Origin: Armatimonadota bacterium
GTDB taxonomy: Bacteria > Armatimonadota > Fervidibacteria > Fervidibacterales > Fervidibacteraceae
DNA length: 6,149 nucleotides
Reading direction: 5' to 3'
Assembly: GCA_026419315.1 (NCBI GenBank)
Contig: JANZZQ010000068.1
Span: 1-6,149 of the forward strand
Part shown: in pieces, positions 1 through 5,962 of the stretch
How positions within the stretch are numbered: the stretch's first letter is position 1
Layout: each line of letters begins with the position of its first letter
Program-made: the position numbers and the translations under genes
The notes under the pieces: generated by a model
Database searches by the model: none
Seen by the model: only the letters and a program-made list of their open reading frames with translations
What the model was told of the DNA's origin: nothing

Positions 1-976
1 CGACTAAGGAGAACAAAACAACCACGCTGAGTGCCCACCACGCCATCATTGAGTCAATAAGGTTGTGACTGACATTTGAAGGTTGACGGAAACTTTTCGC
101 TGCGTTCGTGAAAGCATGAGGTAAGCAAACACTCCAAGGCATGAAAAGAAGCCAAATGACAGGCAAGTAAAACCAAATTGGACCACGATGTCCCTCCATC
201 GGTTCCGCAACCCTTTGGATGTGCTCGCGCAACAGGAAGACTTGCCAAAACTTCTCACCTTCGCGAAGCCCTACGGCAATGAACCAGGGCGCCGACACAA
301 TGAAACAAGCGATTAGCCACAAACCGAGTTGCGAGACGTTTCTTTTCGGCACAGTCCACCCCGCCTCTTCCTCCCGTTTTTTCAAACTTTTCCAAATTGT
401 CAAGGGGAAAAGCACAGCGATGGGCAAAACGAGCCCTGGTGCACCTTTGGTCAAAACCCCCAGACCTGCAGCGACTCCGCTGAACAAAAGCCAGAGAAGG
501 TTATCGCTATTGGAAAGCCACAAGAACCCGAAAATCACTGAAGCAGTGACGAAAAAGCACAGCGTTGCCTCCGGTGCACCCCAGTTCCCTAAGATAGAAG
601 TCATTGGGTTGAGCAAAAAGGCTGTTGCTGCCCATGCTCCTATTTCGGCAGCACCGATCTTGAACCCGAACCAACCGAGGAGGAGACTGGTGAGGATTAC
701 AGCGGCGAAGGAAGGCAACCTTGAAGCGAACTCGTTTTCACCGAAGACCGCTTGTGAGAAGGCGACAAGCCAATACATCAAAGGCGGTTTTTTGTATCTC
801 GGTTCGCCATTGAAATACGGCACAACCCAATCCCTTCGTTCCCGCATCTCAATTGGCACGCGAGCGTAATATGCTTCATCGCCCATCAAAGGTGGAGGGT
901 CAAGCCAAAGAGAAATTGATGGCATCCAGCCAAGCAAGATCGCCGCAAGCAAAAACAACAGGTGAGATTTGCTCAT
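1..976 (-). CDS. ArnT/PMT-type membrane glycosyltransferase (GT-C fold), C-terminus beyond the window
   Basis: Partial gene, reading leftward off the window edge; 325 codons are visible with no stop. Members of the ArnT / dolichyl-phosphate-mannose-protein mannosyltransferase (GT39/GT83, PMT_2) superfamily move a sugar from a polyprenyl-phosphate carrier to lipid A, another lipid or protein on the outer face of the cytoplasmic membrane. Seen here: a first membrane segment at about residues 5-24, then the first external loop with GDEAYYARVPIEM (Asp33-Glu34, the acidic pair expected in the GT-C active site). Next come W50, VPYFNGEP (52-59) and KKPPLMYWL (62-70), the family signature. Hydrophobic segments follow at about 88-104, 113-129, 137-154, 160-194, 215-236, 267-286 and 311-325. 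Full-length relatives are usually about 500-550 residues, so about 60 percent is present. The ATG at 974-976 directly follows an in-frame TGA and has a GGGGTGGG ribosome site about 6 bases upstream. The sugar donor and acceptor cannot be told. Confidence 0.88.
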   Translation of the reverse strand, partial: MSKSHLLFLLAAILLGWMPSISLWLDPPPLMGDEAYYARVPIEMRERRDWVVPYFNGEPRYKKPPLMYWLVAFSQAVFGENEFASRLPSFAAVILTSLLLGWFGFKIGAAEIGAWAATAFLLNPMTSILGNWGAPEATLCFFVTASVIFGFLWLSNSDNLLWLLFSGVAAGLGVLTKGAPGLVLPIAVLFPLTIWKSLKKREEEAGWTVPKRNVSQLGLWLIACFIVSAPWFIAVGLREGEKFWQVFLLREHIQRVAEPMEGHRGPIWFYLPVIWLLFMPWSVCLPHAFTNAAKSFRQPSNVSHNLIDSMMAWWALSVVVLFSLV

Positions 977-1044
977 TTCAATTCCCACCCCTTGTGGCTT
1001 TCGCCAACTCGGGCAACTTTAAGGTTCCTGAAGGCACATTGCTA

Positions 1045-1071
1045 AGTATAGCCCAAAAGGGGTTTGCACAA
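1045..1071 (-). promoter_or_regulatory. Candidate promoter for the glycosyltransferase gene
   Basis: On the minus strand TTGTGC (1066-1071) and TATACT (1045-1050) are separated by 15 bases. TATACT matches the sigma-70-type -10 consensus at 5 of 6 positions; the -35 match is fair (4 of 6) and the spacer is short. Transcription would start near 1038, giving a leader of about 60 bases before the ATG at 976. This fits the probable terminator found upstream at 1148-1221, which would leave the gene needing its own promoter. Inferred from sequence only. Confidence 0.4.
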
Positions 1072-1093
1072 GAGGTTGAAGAAACTCGGACGA

Positions 1094-1137
1094 GAGGTTC
1101 TTAGCAACAAGTAATCAGCGTGAAAAAAACGAACCTC
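1094..1137. repeat. 7-bp inverted repeat with a 30-base loop, upstream of the glycosyltransferase promoter
   Basis: GAGGTTC at 1094-1100 and GAACCTC at 1131-1137 are perfect complements. The AGAGGTT part also occurs as a direct repeat at 1071-1077 and 1093-1099, with starts 22 bases apart, about two helical turns. A run of seven A bases on the plus strand (1123-1129) lies inside the loop. It could be an operator, a weak hairpin or chance; the arms are short. Confidence 0.25.
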
Positions 1138-1147
1138 CCATTACACC

Positions 1148-1221
1148 AAAAGAACAAAGGCATCTGAACGGCACCTAAAGACCCTTCAATAGCGGCAGTT
1201 CACAGGTGCCCTTCAGATGCC
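1148..1221 (-). terminator. Probable intrinsic terminator after the pseudopilin gene
   Basis: Inverted repeat arms at 1159-1176 and 1204-1221 pair at 17 of 18 positions, the one mismatch being C1169 with C1211. The loop is 27 bases. Read on the minus strand, downstream of the pseudopilin stop codon at 1245-1247, the stem is followed at once by TTTGTTCTTTT (1158 down to 1148), nine T in eleven. That is the layout of a rho-independent terminator, though the loop is much longer than usual. On the plus strand the stem is also followed by a short T run (1229-1233), so it may act both ways. No plus-strand gene enters from the left. Confidence 0.6.
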
Positions 1222-1241
1222 GAGCCAATTTTTGGGTCTTT
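1159..1241. repeat. Interleaved double inverted repeat (pseudoknot-like arrangement)
   Basis: Besides the 18-bp arms A (1159-1176) and A' (1204-1221), a second perfect inverted repeat interleaves with them: AAAGACCC at 1177-1184, which abuts A, and GGGTCTTT at 1234-1241. The order is A-B-A'-B', so both stems can only form together as a pseudoknot; otherwise they compete. On the minus strand the first element begins three bases after the pseudopilin stop codon. Connecting stretches are 0, 19 and 12 bases. The pairing is seen directly in the sequence; folding in RNA or any function is inference. Confidence 0.5.
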
Positions 1242-1244
1242 CCG

Positions 1245-1994
1245 TTACCAGTTCCAAGCCCTGTATCTGACAGCGCCTCCGTATGTGGTTTCCTTTAGTT
1301 GTTGCCACCGGATCCATTTCACGTGTCCGTCGGCGAAACCGATGTTAGAGCCTGCGGAGTGAGGAGCGTAGTCATCCATCCTGTTGACGGGGACTCTCCC
1401 GTTACAGCCGATACAATCAGCGCCCGCCCGTGCAGCAGCGGCGTAGCGATACAAAAGGTTCAAGTTGTTAGTCTCCCAGCCCCCGAGAGTATTGAAGCAG
1501 TCTCCGAGCGTGAGAATTTCTGCAGGATACCTTAGGGTTGGCAATTTCCCCTTATTGCAGCAATTGTTGCTCATCGGTTCGTTGTAGCCGTAACTGACTT
1601 TCCTGAACGGTGGCAGGCTTGGAATATAGCGGCTGTCGTTGGGATTGGCGTAGCACCACAAACACCCACCGTTGTCGCCTCGGGTCGGACATTCAAAAAG
1701 TTGGACATTCCGGGCGTAGGGGTGAAGGCGAACATACCACTGTTGTGCGGAAGGATTCGGAGTTCCGCCACCACCAACTACACCCCACTCCCAACGAGGC
1801 CACGCTTCGTCGTAATCTTGGACATACTGGGAGAAGGCGAGAATAATTTGTTTGGTGTTACTTGCACAAGTTGCCTGACGAGCCTTCGCACGGGCTTGGG
1901 AGAAGACAGGGAAGAGGATCGCTGCTAAAATGGCGATGATCGCGATCACGACCAAAAGTTCAATGAGTGTGAAGCCCAAGTGATTTCGTTTCAT
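1245..1994 (-). CDS. Type II secretion/type IV pilus-like pseudopilin, H-X9-DG type, cysteine-rich
   Basis: A 249-residue prepilin-like protein, exported and then cleaved by prepilin peptidase at G7|F8. After the short basic leader MKRNHLG comes FTLIELLVV with the conserved Glu at mature position 5, then a hydrophobic helix to about residue 28. FPVFSQARAKARQ (28-40) is typical of Armatimonadota and related proteins. The soluble domain ends with an H-X9-DG motif: His212, nine residues, Asp222-Gly223, then HVKW, as in DUF1559-like families common in Planctomycetes and Armatimonadota. The exact role of such proteins is mostly unknown. Nine cysteines (43, 102, 111, 114, 145, 146, 166, 194, 197) include two CxxC pairs and a CC pair, rich for a pseudopilin. 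The start at 1994 is chosen over upstream in-frame codons because the leader then has the normal length and an AGGAGG lies at the right distance. It is transcribed away from comM, and a probable terminator follows. Confidence 0.92.
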   Translation of the reverse strand: MKRNHLGFTLIELLVVIAIIAILAAILFPVFSQARAKARQATCASNTKQIILAFSQYVQDYDEAWPRWEWGVVGGGGTPNPSAQQWYVRLHPYARNVQLFECPTRGDNGGCLWCYANPNDSRYIPSLPPFRKVSYGYNEPMSNNCCNKGKLPTLRYPAEILTLGDCFNTLGGWETNNLNLLYRYAAAARAGADCIGCNGRVPVNRMDDYAPHSAGSNIGFADGHVKWIRWQQLKETTYGGAVRYRAWNW

Positions 1995-2003
1995 TACGAC
2001 ACA

Positions 2004-2009
2004 CCTCCT
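2004..2009 (-). promoter_or_regulatory. Strong ribosome binding site fixing the pseudopilin start
   Basis: Minus-strand AGGAGG, extended to GAGGAGGTG, sits nine bases before the ATG at 1994. It decides against the longer reading frame beginning at 2093 and against the in-frame ATG at 2010-2012, which abuts this motif. Confidence 0.8.
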
Positions 2010-2052
2010 CATTTTTCGCAAATCGGAGCACAATTCCCGTGCCCAATCAGCA

Positions 2053-2081
2053 ATTCTGACATTCTGACCATTACATGTCAA
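2053..2081 (-). promoter_or_regulatory. Promoter of the pseudopilin gene, extended -10 type
   Basis: A perfect TTGACA (2076-2081, minus strand) is followed after 17 bases by CAGAAT (2053-2058), 4 of 6 to TATAAT. The TGT directly before it gives the TGN extended -10 element. Transcription would begin near 2046, with a leader of about 50 bases. The octamer GTCAGAAT is repeated in tandem on this strand (2061-2068 and 2053-2060), and the second copy overlaps the -10 box, a place where a regulator could bind. Confidence 0.55.
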
Positions 2082-2180
2082 TACTTGCCCCATCTTGGTT
2101 GCAAAAGTGTTATTGTGAACGCAAGGGCGAGTGACTGGACAACTCTAATTTCGGTTCGCCCAATCCCGCTCGTTCTCTGA

Positions 2181-2208
2181 TAGACTGTTGGGGAGCAAGT
2201 ATTTTAAT
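2181..2208 (+). promoter_or_regulatory. Candidate promoter for comM
   Basis: TAGACT (2181-2186, 4 of 6 to TTGACA) and TTTAAT (2203-2208, 5 of 6 to TATAAT) are separated by 16 bases. Transcription would start near 2215 with a leader of about 110 bases. A small perfect inverted repeat, CGTCG-C-CGACG (2211-2221), lies at the predicted start. It is placed back to back with the pseudopilin promoter about 100 bases away. The match is moderate, so this is tentative. Confidence 0.35.
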
Positions 2209-2328
2209 TTCGTCGCCGACGACCCTGTCCGATAATTTCCGCTCAGTAAACAGAATCTTTGTTTGGACGGTATTGAAAGACAGTTCTCTTCCAACGACAA
2301 GTGGCAAAATTTCAACGGTGATGAGAAG

Positions 2329-3858
2329 ATGCTTGCGGTTTTGGAGAGCGGCGCTGTTTGGGGGTTAGACCCATATTTGGTGCGAGTGGAGGTTGACATT
2401 TCACCCGGTCATTACTCCTTCACGATCGTCGGGCTGCCCGACAAAGCAGTTCAAGAGAGCGCCCAAAGGGTTCGCGCCGCTATCCGAAATTGCGGTTACG
2501 ATTTCCCATCAAAACGCATAACTGTCAACCTCTCACCTGCCGATGTGAGAAAGGAAGGTCCTGCTTTTGACTTGCCTATTGCGCTTGGAATTTTGCTGGC
2601 AGCAGGTCAGTTGGCTTCTTTCCCCGAAGGGACTTTGGCTCTCGGCGAACTTTCTTTGGACGGTTCGTTAAGAACGGTCAACGGTGTTTTGGCAATTGCG
2701 ATGGAAGCTAAGCGGCAGCGAAAAAGCAAACTGATTGTGCCGTCGGACAACGCTGTTGAGGCGGCAATCGTTGACGGGTTGACGGTTTTCGGCGTCAACA
2801 GTTTGCCTGAAGCGGTTCGAGCGATTGCGGGTGAAGTTCCACCTCAAAAGCCGCCAGAGATCGATTTGAAGCAGCCCCGTTACAGCGTTGACTTCTCTGA
2901 AGTCAAAGGTCAAGAGAGCGCGAAGAGGGCACTGGAAATAGCAGCGGCAGGTGGACACTCAGTCCTCATGGTCGGTCCACCGGGTGCCGGCAAAACGATG
3001 CTCGCTCGCAGGCTCCCCACGATAATGCCACCATTGACAATTTCTGAAGCACTTGAGGTGACGAAAATTTACAGCGTTGCAGGCAAATTACCGAAAGGTC
3101 AAGGTTTGATGACCGAACGACCTTTCAGGGCACCTCACCACACGATTTCCGCTGCTGGCTTAATCGGTGGTGGTTCGTTCCCCAAACCCGGCGAAATTTC
3201 TCTTGCCCATCACGGCGTTTTGTTCCTTGACGAATTGCCCGAATTTCACCGCGATGTCCTTGAAGCACTACGCCAACCCCTTGAGGAAGGAACTGTCACG
3301 GTCGCAAGGGCAACTCACAGCGTTACCTTTCCAGCAAGTTTTTTGTTAGTTGCAGCGATGAACCCTTGCCCTTGTGGATACGCTACTGATGCGACGAGAA
3401 AGTGTCAATGTTCGCCCCAGCAAATCCGAAACTACAGGCGCCGCATTTCCGGACCTTTGCTTGACAGATTTGATATTCACCTTGAAGTTCCAAGACTTAC
3501 CGCTGAGGAAATTTTGGAACCGGGAGCGGGTGAGCCGTCGGCAAAAATCAGGGAACGGGTCTTGAAAGCGCGGGAAAGGCAACAAGAGCGCTTTGAAAAA
3601 TTGGGATTGCCCATAAATTGCAACGCCCACATCCCGCCAAAAGCGATCAGGGAAATTTGCGTTTTGGACGAAGACGCAAAGGAAATCCTTCGCTCAGCAA
3701 TTCAATCGCTCGGCTTATCTGCACGCGCTCACGACCGAATCGTGAAAGTGGCGAGAACGATCGCTGACTTGGAAGGCAGCGAAACGATCAGACCAAGGCA
3801 CATCGCCGAGGCGATCACCTACCGAAGTCTTGACAGACAACTTTTTGAGGCAATTTGA
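2329..3858 (+). CDS. comM: ComM/YifB family Mg-chelatase-like AAA+ ATPase
   Basis: 509 residues, the usual family length. ComM is a hexameric helicase-like motor that, in studied naturally transformable bacteria, drives branch migration so that incoming single-stranded DNA is integrated over longer stretches. Domains in order: an N-terminal ChlI-type domain (about 20-140, with VEVDISPG and FTIVGLPDKAVQES), an AAA+ core (about 188-390) and the C-terminal Mg-chelatase helical domain (about 405-500). Walker A is GPPGAGKT (216-223) and Walker B is GVLFLDE (296-302). The sensor-1 Asn is N345, next to a cysteine cluster CPCG...CQC (C347, C349, C359, C361) typical of the family and possibly metal-binding. 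R380 in LLDRFD and R466 in SARAHDR are likely arginine finger and sensor-2 residues. The ATG at 2329 is chosen because relatives begin with ML-A-x-V and GGTGA lies seven bases upstream. dprA follows two genes later. All key motifs are intact. Many non-competent bacteria also carry this gene, so its presence alone does not prove transformation. Confidence 0.95.
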   Translation: MLAVLESGAVWGLDPYLVRVEVDISPGHYSFTIVGLPDKAVQESAQRVRAAIRNCGYDFPSKRITVNLSPADVRKEGPAFDLPIALGILLAAGQLASFPEGTLALGELSLDGSLRTVNGVLAIAMEAKRQRKSKLIVPSDNAVEAAIVDGLTVFGVNSLPEAVRAIAGEVPPQKPPEIDLKQPRYSVDFSEVKGQESAKRALEIAAAGGHSVLMVGPPGAGKTMLARRLPTIMPPLTISEALEVTKIYSVAGKLPKGQGLMTERPFRAPHHTISAAGLIGGGSFPKPGEISLAHHGVLFLDELPEFHRDVLEALRQPLEEGTVTVARATHSVTFPASFLLVAAMNPCPCGYATDATRKCQCSPQQIRNYRRRISGPLLDRFDIHLEVPRLTAEEILEPGAGEPSAKIRERVLKARERQQERFEKLGLPINCNAHIPPKAIREICVLDEDAKEILRSAIQSLGLSARAHDRIVKVARTIADLEGSETIRPRHIAEAITYRSLDRQLFEAI

Positions 3859-4039
3859 ACGGTGCTCCTTACTCCAAAAGTTTGTTGTCGCCCGATGGCG
3901 AAATCTACCCTGCAGGAGCAGCGGCTCAGAAAAACAATTTTTCGTTGAACCGAAAGCTCGAGTCCATACCCGAGCGAGGAAAATCAACACCTCAAAGGCG
4001 TTTGAAGGTAAGCCTCATCAAAACCTGAAATGGGTCTCG

Positions 4040-4067
4040 ACGAGATTCGGTTGTCAACGAGATTTGG
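4040..4067. repeat. Direct repeat upstream of the LapA-like gene promoter
   Basis: ACGAGATTCGG (4040-4050) recurs as ACGAGATTTGG (4057-4067), 10 of 11 identical, with starts 17 bases apart. The pair ends about 35 bases before the TATAAT box and could be a regulator site. A looser GGATTTGGG follows at 4084-4092. No further copies were noticed in the window. Confidence 0.35.
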
Positions 4068-4102
4068 GGTAAAGGGTGTAAGCGGATTTGGGTTCAGCGC
4101 CC

Positions 4103-4108
4103 TATAAT
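4103..4108 (+). promoter_or_regulatory. -10 box of a likely promoter for the lapA-like/dprA pair
   Basis: A perfect TATAAT 40 bases before the ATG at 4148, predicting a start near 4115 and a leader of about 33 bases. No good -35 hexamer is found at the standard distance (AAGCGG at 4080-4085 is poor), so an activator may be needed. It may read both the LapA-like gene and dprA, whose gap is only 15 bases. The gene has a purine-rich AAGGGGGAA ribosome site at 4134-4142. Confidence 0.45.
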
Positions 4109-4147
4109 CCTTGACGGTTCAAGTCTTTGCGGTAAGGGGGAACGAAG

Positions 4148-4678
4148 ATGAGTGCTTTTCTGAGGTTCTTGGTGGTCGTTGTGCTCATCATTTATGCAGC
4201 CTATTTCGCTTTCATCAACCACGCTGCCGCTTACTTCGACTCTCAGACGAAAATGGTGACCGTTTACTTTTGGCGCAAGTTGACTTTTTTGGCTCATTGG
4301 AATTTGCAGGATTTCGCAATCGTTGTCCGACTTTGGGAACTTGTCCTCTATGGAGCGGGTGGTGCTGCCATTGTCGGCTGGATAATCGGATGGTGTATGG
4401 GGAGGAAGGGGGTCCACGAAAAATTGCAAACCTTACGCCAAACTCAAACTGAACTTCAACAAACCAAGCAGCAAATCGTTCGGCTTCAGGAAATGCTAAT
4501 TGAAACCCACCGCCAACATGAAGCAAGGTTAGCTGACTTGACAGAAAAACTTCTGGCGGTCACGAAAGCGGCGTTGCCAACTTCTGAGTTACACGTTGAA
4601 AGTCTTCCCATCATTGAAGCACCGTCTTTGCCTGAAGGGCAGGGCAAATCGGGTAAACCTCAAGGCAAGACGGAGTAG
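4148..4678 (+). CDS. LapA-like (DUF1049-type) membrane protein with coiled coil
   Basis: 176 residues. Two hydrophobic segments (about 4-24 and 63-84) flank a short loop containing N24, then VTVYFWRKL (37-45), and the second segment is followed by Gly-rich GWIIGWCMGRKG. This is the pattern of LapA-domain (DUF1049) inner-membrane proteins, known from E. coli as helpers in lipopolysaccharide assembly. After the second helix, residues 88-140 are rich in Gln, Leu, Glu and Arg with heptad-like spacing, so a cytoplasmic coiled coil is likely. The last 35 residues are Pro-, Gly- and Lys-rich and probably disordered. The fold assignment is moderate: it comes from layout and a few residues, not from a strong motif. 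The stop codon overlaps the ribosome site of dprA, so the two are probably cotranscribed and translationally linked. Whether it works with DprA, for instance as a membrane anchor, is unknown. Confidence 0.6.
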   Translation: MSAFLRFLVVVVLIIYAAYFAFINHAAAYFDSQTKMVTVYFWRKLTFLAHWNLQDFAIVVRLWELVLYGAGGAAIVGWIIGWCMGRKGVHEKLQTLRQTQTELQQTKQQIVRLQEMLIETHRQHEARLADLTEKLLAVTKAALPTSELHVESLPIIEAPSLPEGQGKSGKPQGKTE

Positions 4679-4683
4679 GGAGG
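4677..4683 (+). promoter_or_regulatory. dprA ribosome binding site overlapping the upstream stop codon
   Basis: AGGGAGG begins within the TAG stop of the LapA-like gene and lies ten bases before the GTG at 4694. It supports the GTG start and suggests translational coupling. Confidence 0.65.
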
Positions 4684-4693
4684 CAAATTAGCC

Positions 4694-5818
4694 GTGAGAC
4701 CTGAGGAAACTTTGGCTTGGGTAAGGCTCAACCGCACCGGTCTTTCACCGCAACGACAGCGGCAATTGATTGAAGCCTTTGGTTCCCCGGAAGCGGTTTT
4801 CTCCGCATCCGACAGTGCCATCCTGAGATTGCAGGGTTTCTCCGAACTTCACTTGAGCAAAATCCGTCAAGCCCAAAAGGACGCCCAACCTGAGCGGGAT
4901 TTGTGGAAACTTGAGCGGATGGGTGGATGGATGTTGACAATTTTTGATGAACGCTACCCGCCACTGCTCCGCAGGCTCTCCGACGCACCTCCTTGCTTGT
5001 ATGTTTTGGGGACGGTTGAGGAAAACGACGAAAGAGCCATCGCAATTGTCGGCACAAGGAAACCTTCCGATTACGGTCGCCGAATCGCTTACAAAATCGC
5101 TTCAGAACTTGCTTCCTACGGTTTCACTGTGGTCAGCGGTCTCGCCGAAGGAATTGACACCGCCGCACACAAAGGCGCTTTGGACTCTGGAGGGCGAACT
5201 TTTGCCGTCCTCGGTTGCGGCTTGGACGTGATTTACCCGCGAAGCAATAAAGAACTCGCCCGCCAAGTCGTTGACAACGGAGCACTCTTGACGGAGTTTC
5301 CTTTGGGCACTAAACCTCAGGCTTGGCATTTCCCGCAGCGGAACAGAATCATCAGCGGGATGAGCCTTGCTGTCATTATCGTTGAAGCGCCCCTCAATAG
5401 CGGCGCGCTCATAACCGCCGATTGGGCTGCTGAACAAGGCAGGGAAGTTTTCGTCGTCCCAGGTCCCGTTGACCAACCAAGTTTTGAGGGCAACCACAGG
5501 CTTTTGCGTGAGGGCGCAAGGGTTTTCACTTCGGTTGCTGATATGCTTGACGAACTCGGGGTTACCGCTTTGCAAAAACCAGAACCCGTAAAAACCCAAA
5601 CTTCACCAAAAGGTCAACTCAAGCTGCCCGATTTGTCCCCCGCAGAGGCGAAAACTTGGTCGGTCTTGACATTTGATTGGAAGCACGCCGATGACATCGT
5701 TCGCGAAAGCCAATTGACGACAGGCGAAGTCCTATCGGCTTTAACACTCTTGGAACTGAAAGGCATGGTTGAACGGACAGAAGGAAACCGCTACCGACGT
5801 TCAAAACGATGGCAGTGA
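4694..5818 (+). CDS. dprA: DNA-processing protein DprA (Smf)
   Basis: 374 residues, full length. DprA binds incoming single-stranded DNA in the cytoplasm during natural transformation, protects it and loads RecA. Order of parts: an N-terminal helical SAM-like domain (about 1-65), the Rossmann-fold core (about 80-285) and a C-terminal winged-helix domain (about 314-370). Family motifs seen are IVGTRKPSDYG (118-128), SGLAEGIDTAAHKGAL (148-163), GCGLDVIYP (174-182), FPQRNRIISGMS (213-224), SGALITADWAAEQGR (236-250) and GNHRLLREGA (266-275). The Gly- and Arg-rich elements used for DNA binding appear intact. Start is GTG: it is 15 bases after the upstream stop, and its ribosome site overlaps that stop. 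The region between core and winged helix (about 290-313) is Lys- and Pro-rich, a probable linker. With comM upstream, this is a second natural-transformation-type gene in 3.5 kb. dprA is widespread, also in species never shown to be competent. Confidence 0.96.
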   Translation: MRPEETLAWVRLNRTGLSPQRQRQLIEAFGSPEAVFSASDSAILRLQGFSELHLSKIRQAQKDAQPERDLWKLERMGGWMLTIFDERYPPLLRRLSDAPPCLYVLGTVEENDERAIAIVGTRKPSDYGRRIAYKIASELASYGFTVVSGLAEGIDTAAHKGALDSGGRTFAVLGCGLDVIYPRSNKELARQVVDNGALLTEFPLGTKPQAWHFPQRNRIISGMSLAVIIVEAPLNSGALITADWAAEQGREVFVVPGPVDQPSFEGNHRLLREGARVFTSVADMLDELGVTALQKPEPVKTQTSPKGQLKLPDLSPAEAKTWSVLTFDWKHADDIVRESQLTTGEVLSALTLLELKGMVERTEGNRYRRSKRWQ

Positions 5819-5924
5819 ACGATGAAAAGGATCGGTTTGTCAAGAGGAATGACCTTTAATTCGGGAACAGGGTTGCTATCAAGTCGAAAAGTGGCTACTC
5901 AGGACGAGCACCTTAGGAATTTAT

Positions 5925-5936
5925 CACTGACCAGTG
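5925..5936. repeat. Small inverted repeat between dprA and the amidotransferase gene
   Basis: CACTG-AC-CAGTG is a perfect 5-bp inverted repeat with a two-base centre, 26 bases before the ATG at 5963. It could be an operator for the gene that follows. The rest of the 144-base gap shows only weak promoter-like matches (for example TTGCTA at 5873 and TACTCA at 5896, spacer 17) and no clear terminator for dprA. Confidence 0.25.
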
Positions 5937-5962
5937 GCAAACTTTCTGCAGAGGTGAACTTT

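Larger units (their letters stand above)
3859..4147. other. Intergenic stretch between comM and the LapA-like gene
   Basis: This 289-base gap shows no convincing coding frame. The only long frame crosses the end of comM and yields a basic, low-complexity peptide. Small hairpins are visible: TCGCC-CGAT-GGCGA (3888-3901), CTGC-AGGA-GCAG (3910-3921), GAAAAA-CAA-TTTTTC (3929-3943) and GCTCG...CGAGC (3956-3975). None has the stem-plus-T-run form of a clear terminator. The right end holds a direct repeat and the promoter listed separately. Confidence 0.6.

Noticed and set aside
219..869. Plus-strand open frame of 216 codons over the glycosyltransferase gene
   Set aside because: It is the antisense of a gene with clear GT-C family motifs. 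Its own translation is Ser/Lys/Pro-rich with no recognisable domain.
1995..2093. 33-residue extension of the pseudopilin
   Set aside because: Prepilin leaders are short. The AGGAGG before 1994 and the TTGACA promoter both lie inside this stretch.
2263..2328. 22-residue N-terminal extension of ComM from a TTG codon
   Set aside because: The extension has no similarity to the family start, and the ATG at 2329 has a ribosome site and the expected ML-A start.
3929..3943. GAAAAA-CAA-TTTTTC hairpin as a comM terminator
   Set aside because: The stem is nearly all A-T and has no T-run after it, so it would be too weak for an intrinsic terminator.
3830..4072. 80-codon plus-strand frame across the comM end and the following gap
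   Set aside because: It overlaps comM, has no ribosome site and gives a basic peptide without pattern.
5102..5599. 165-codon minus-strand frame inside dprA
   Set aside because: It lies wholly antisense to the conserved DprA core; no family resemblance.
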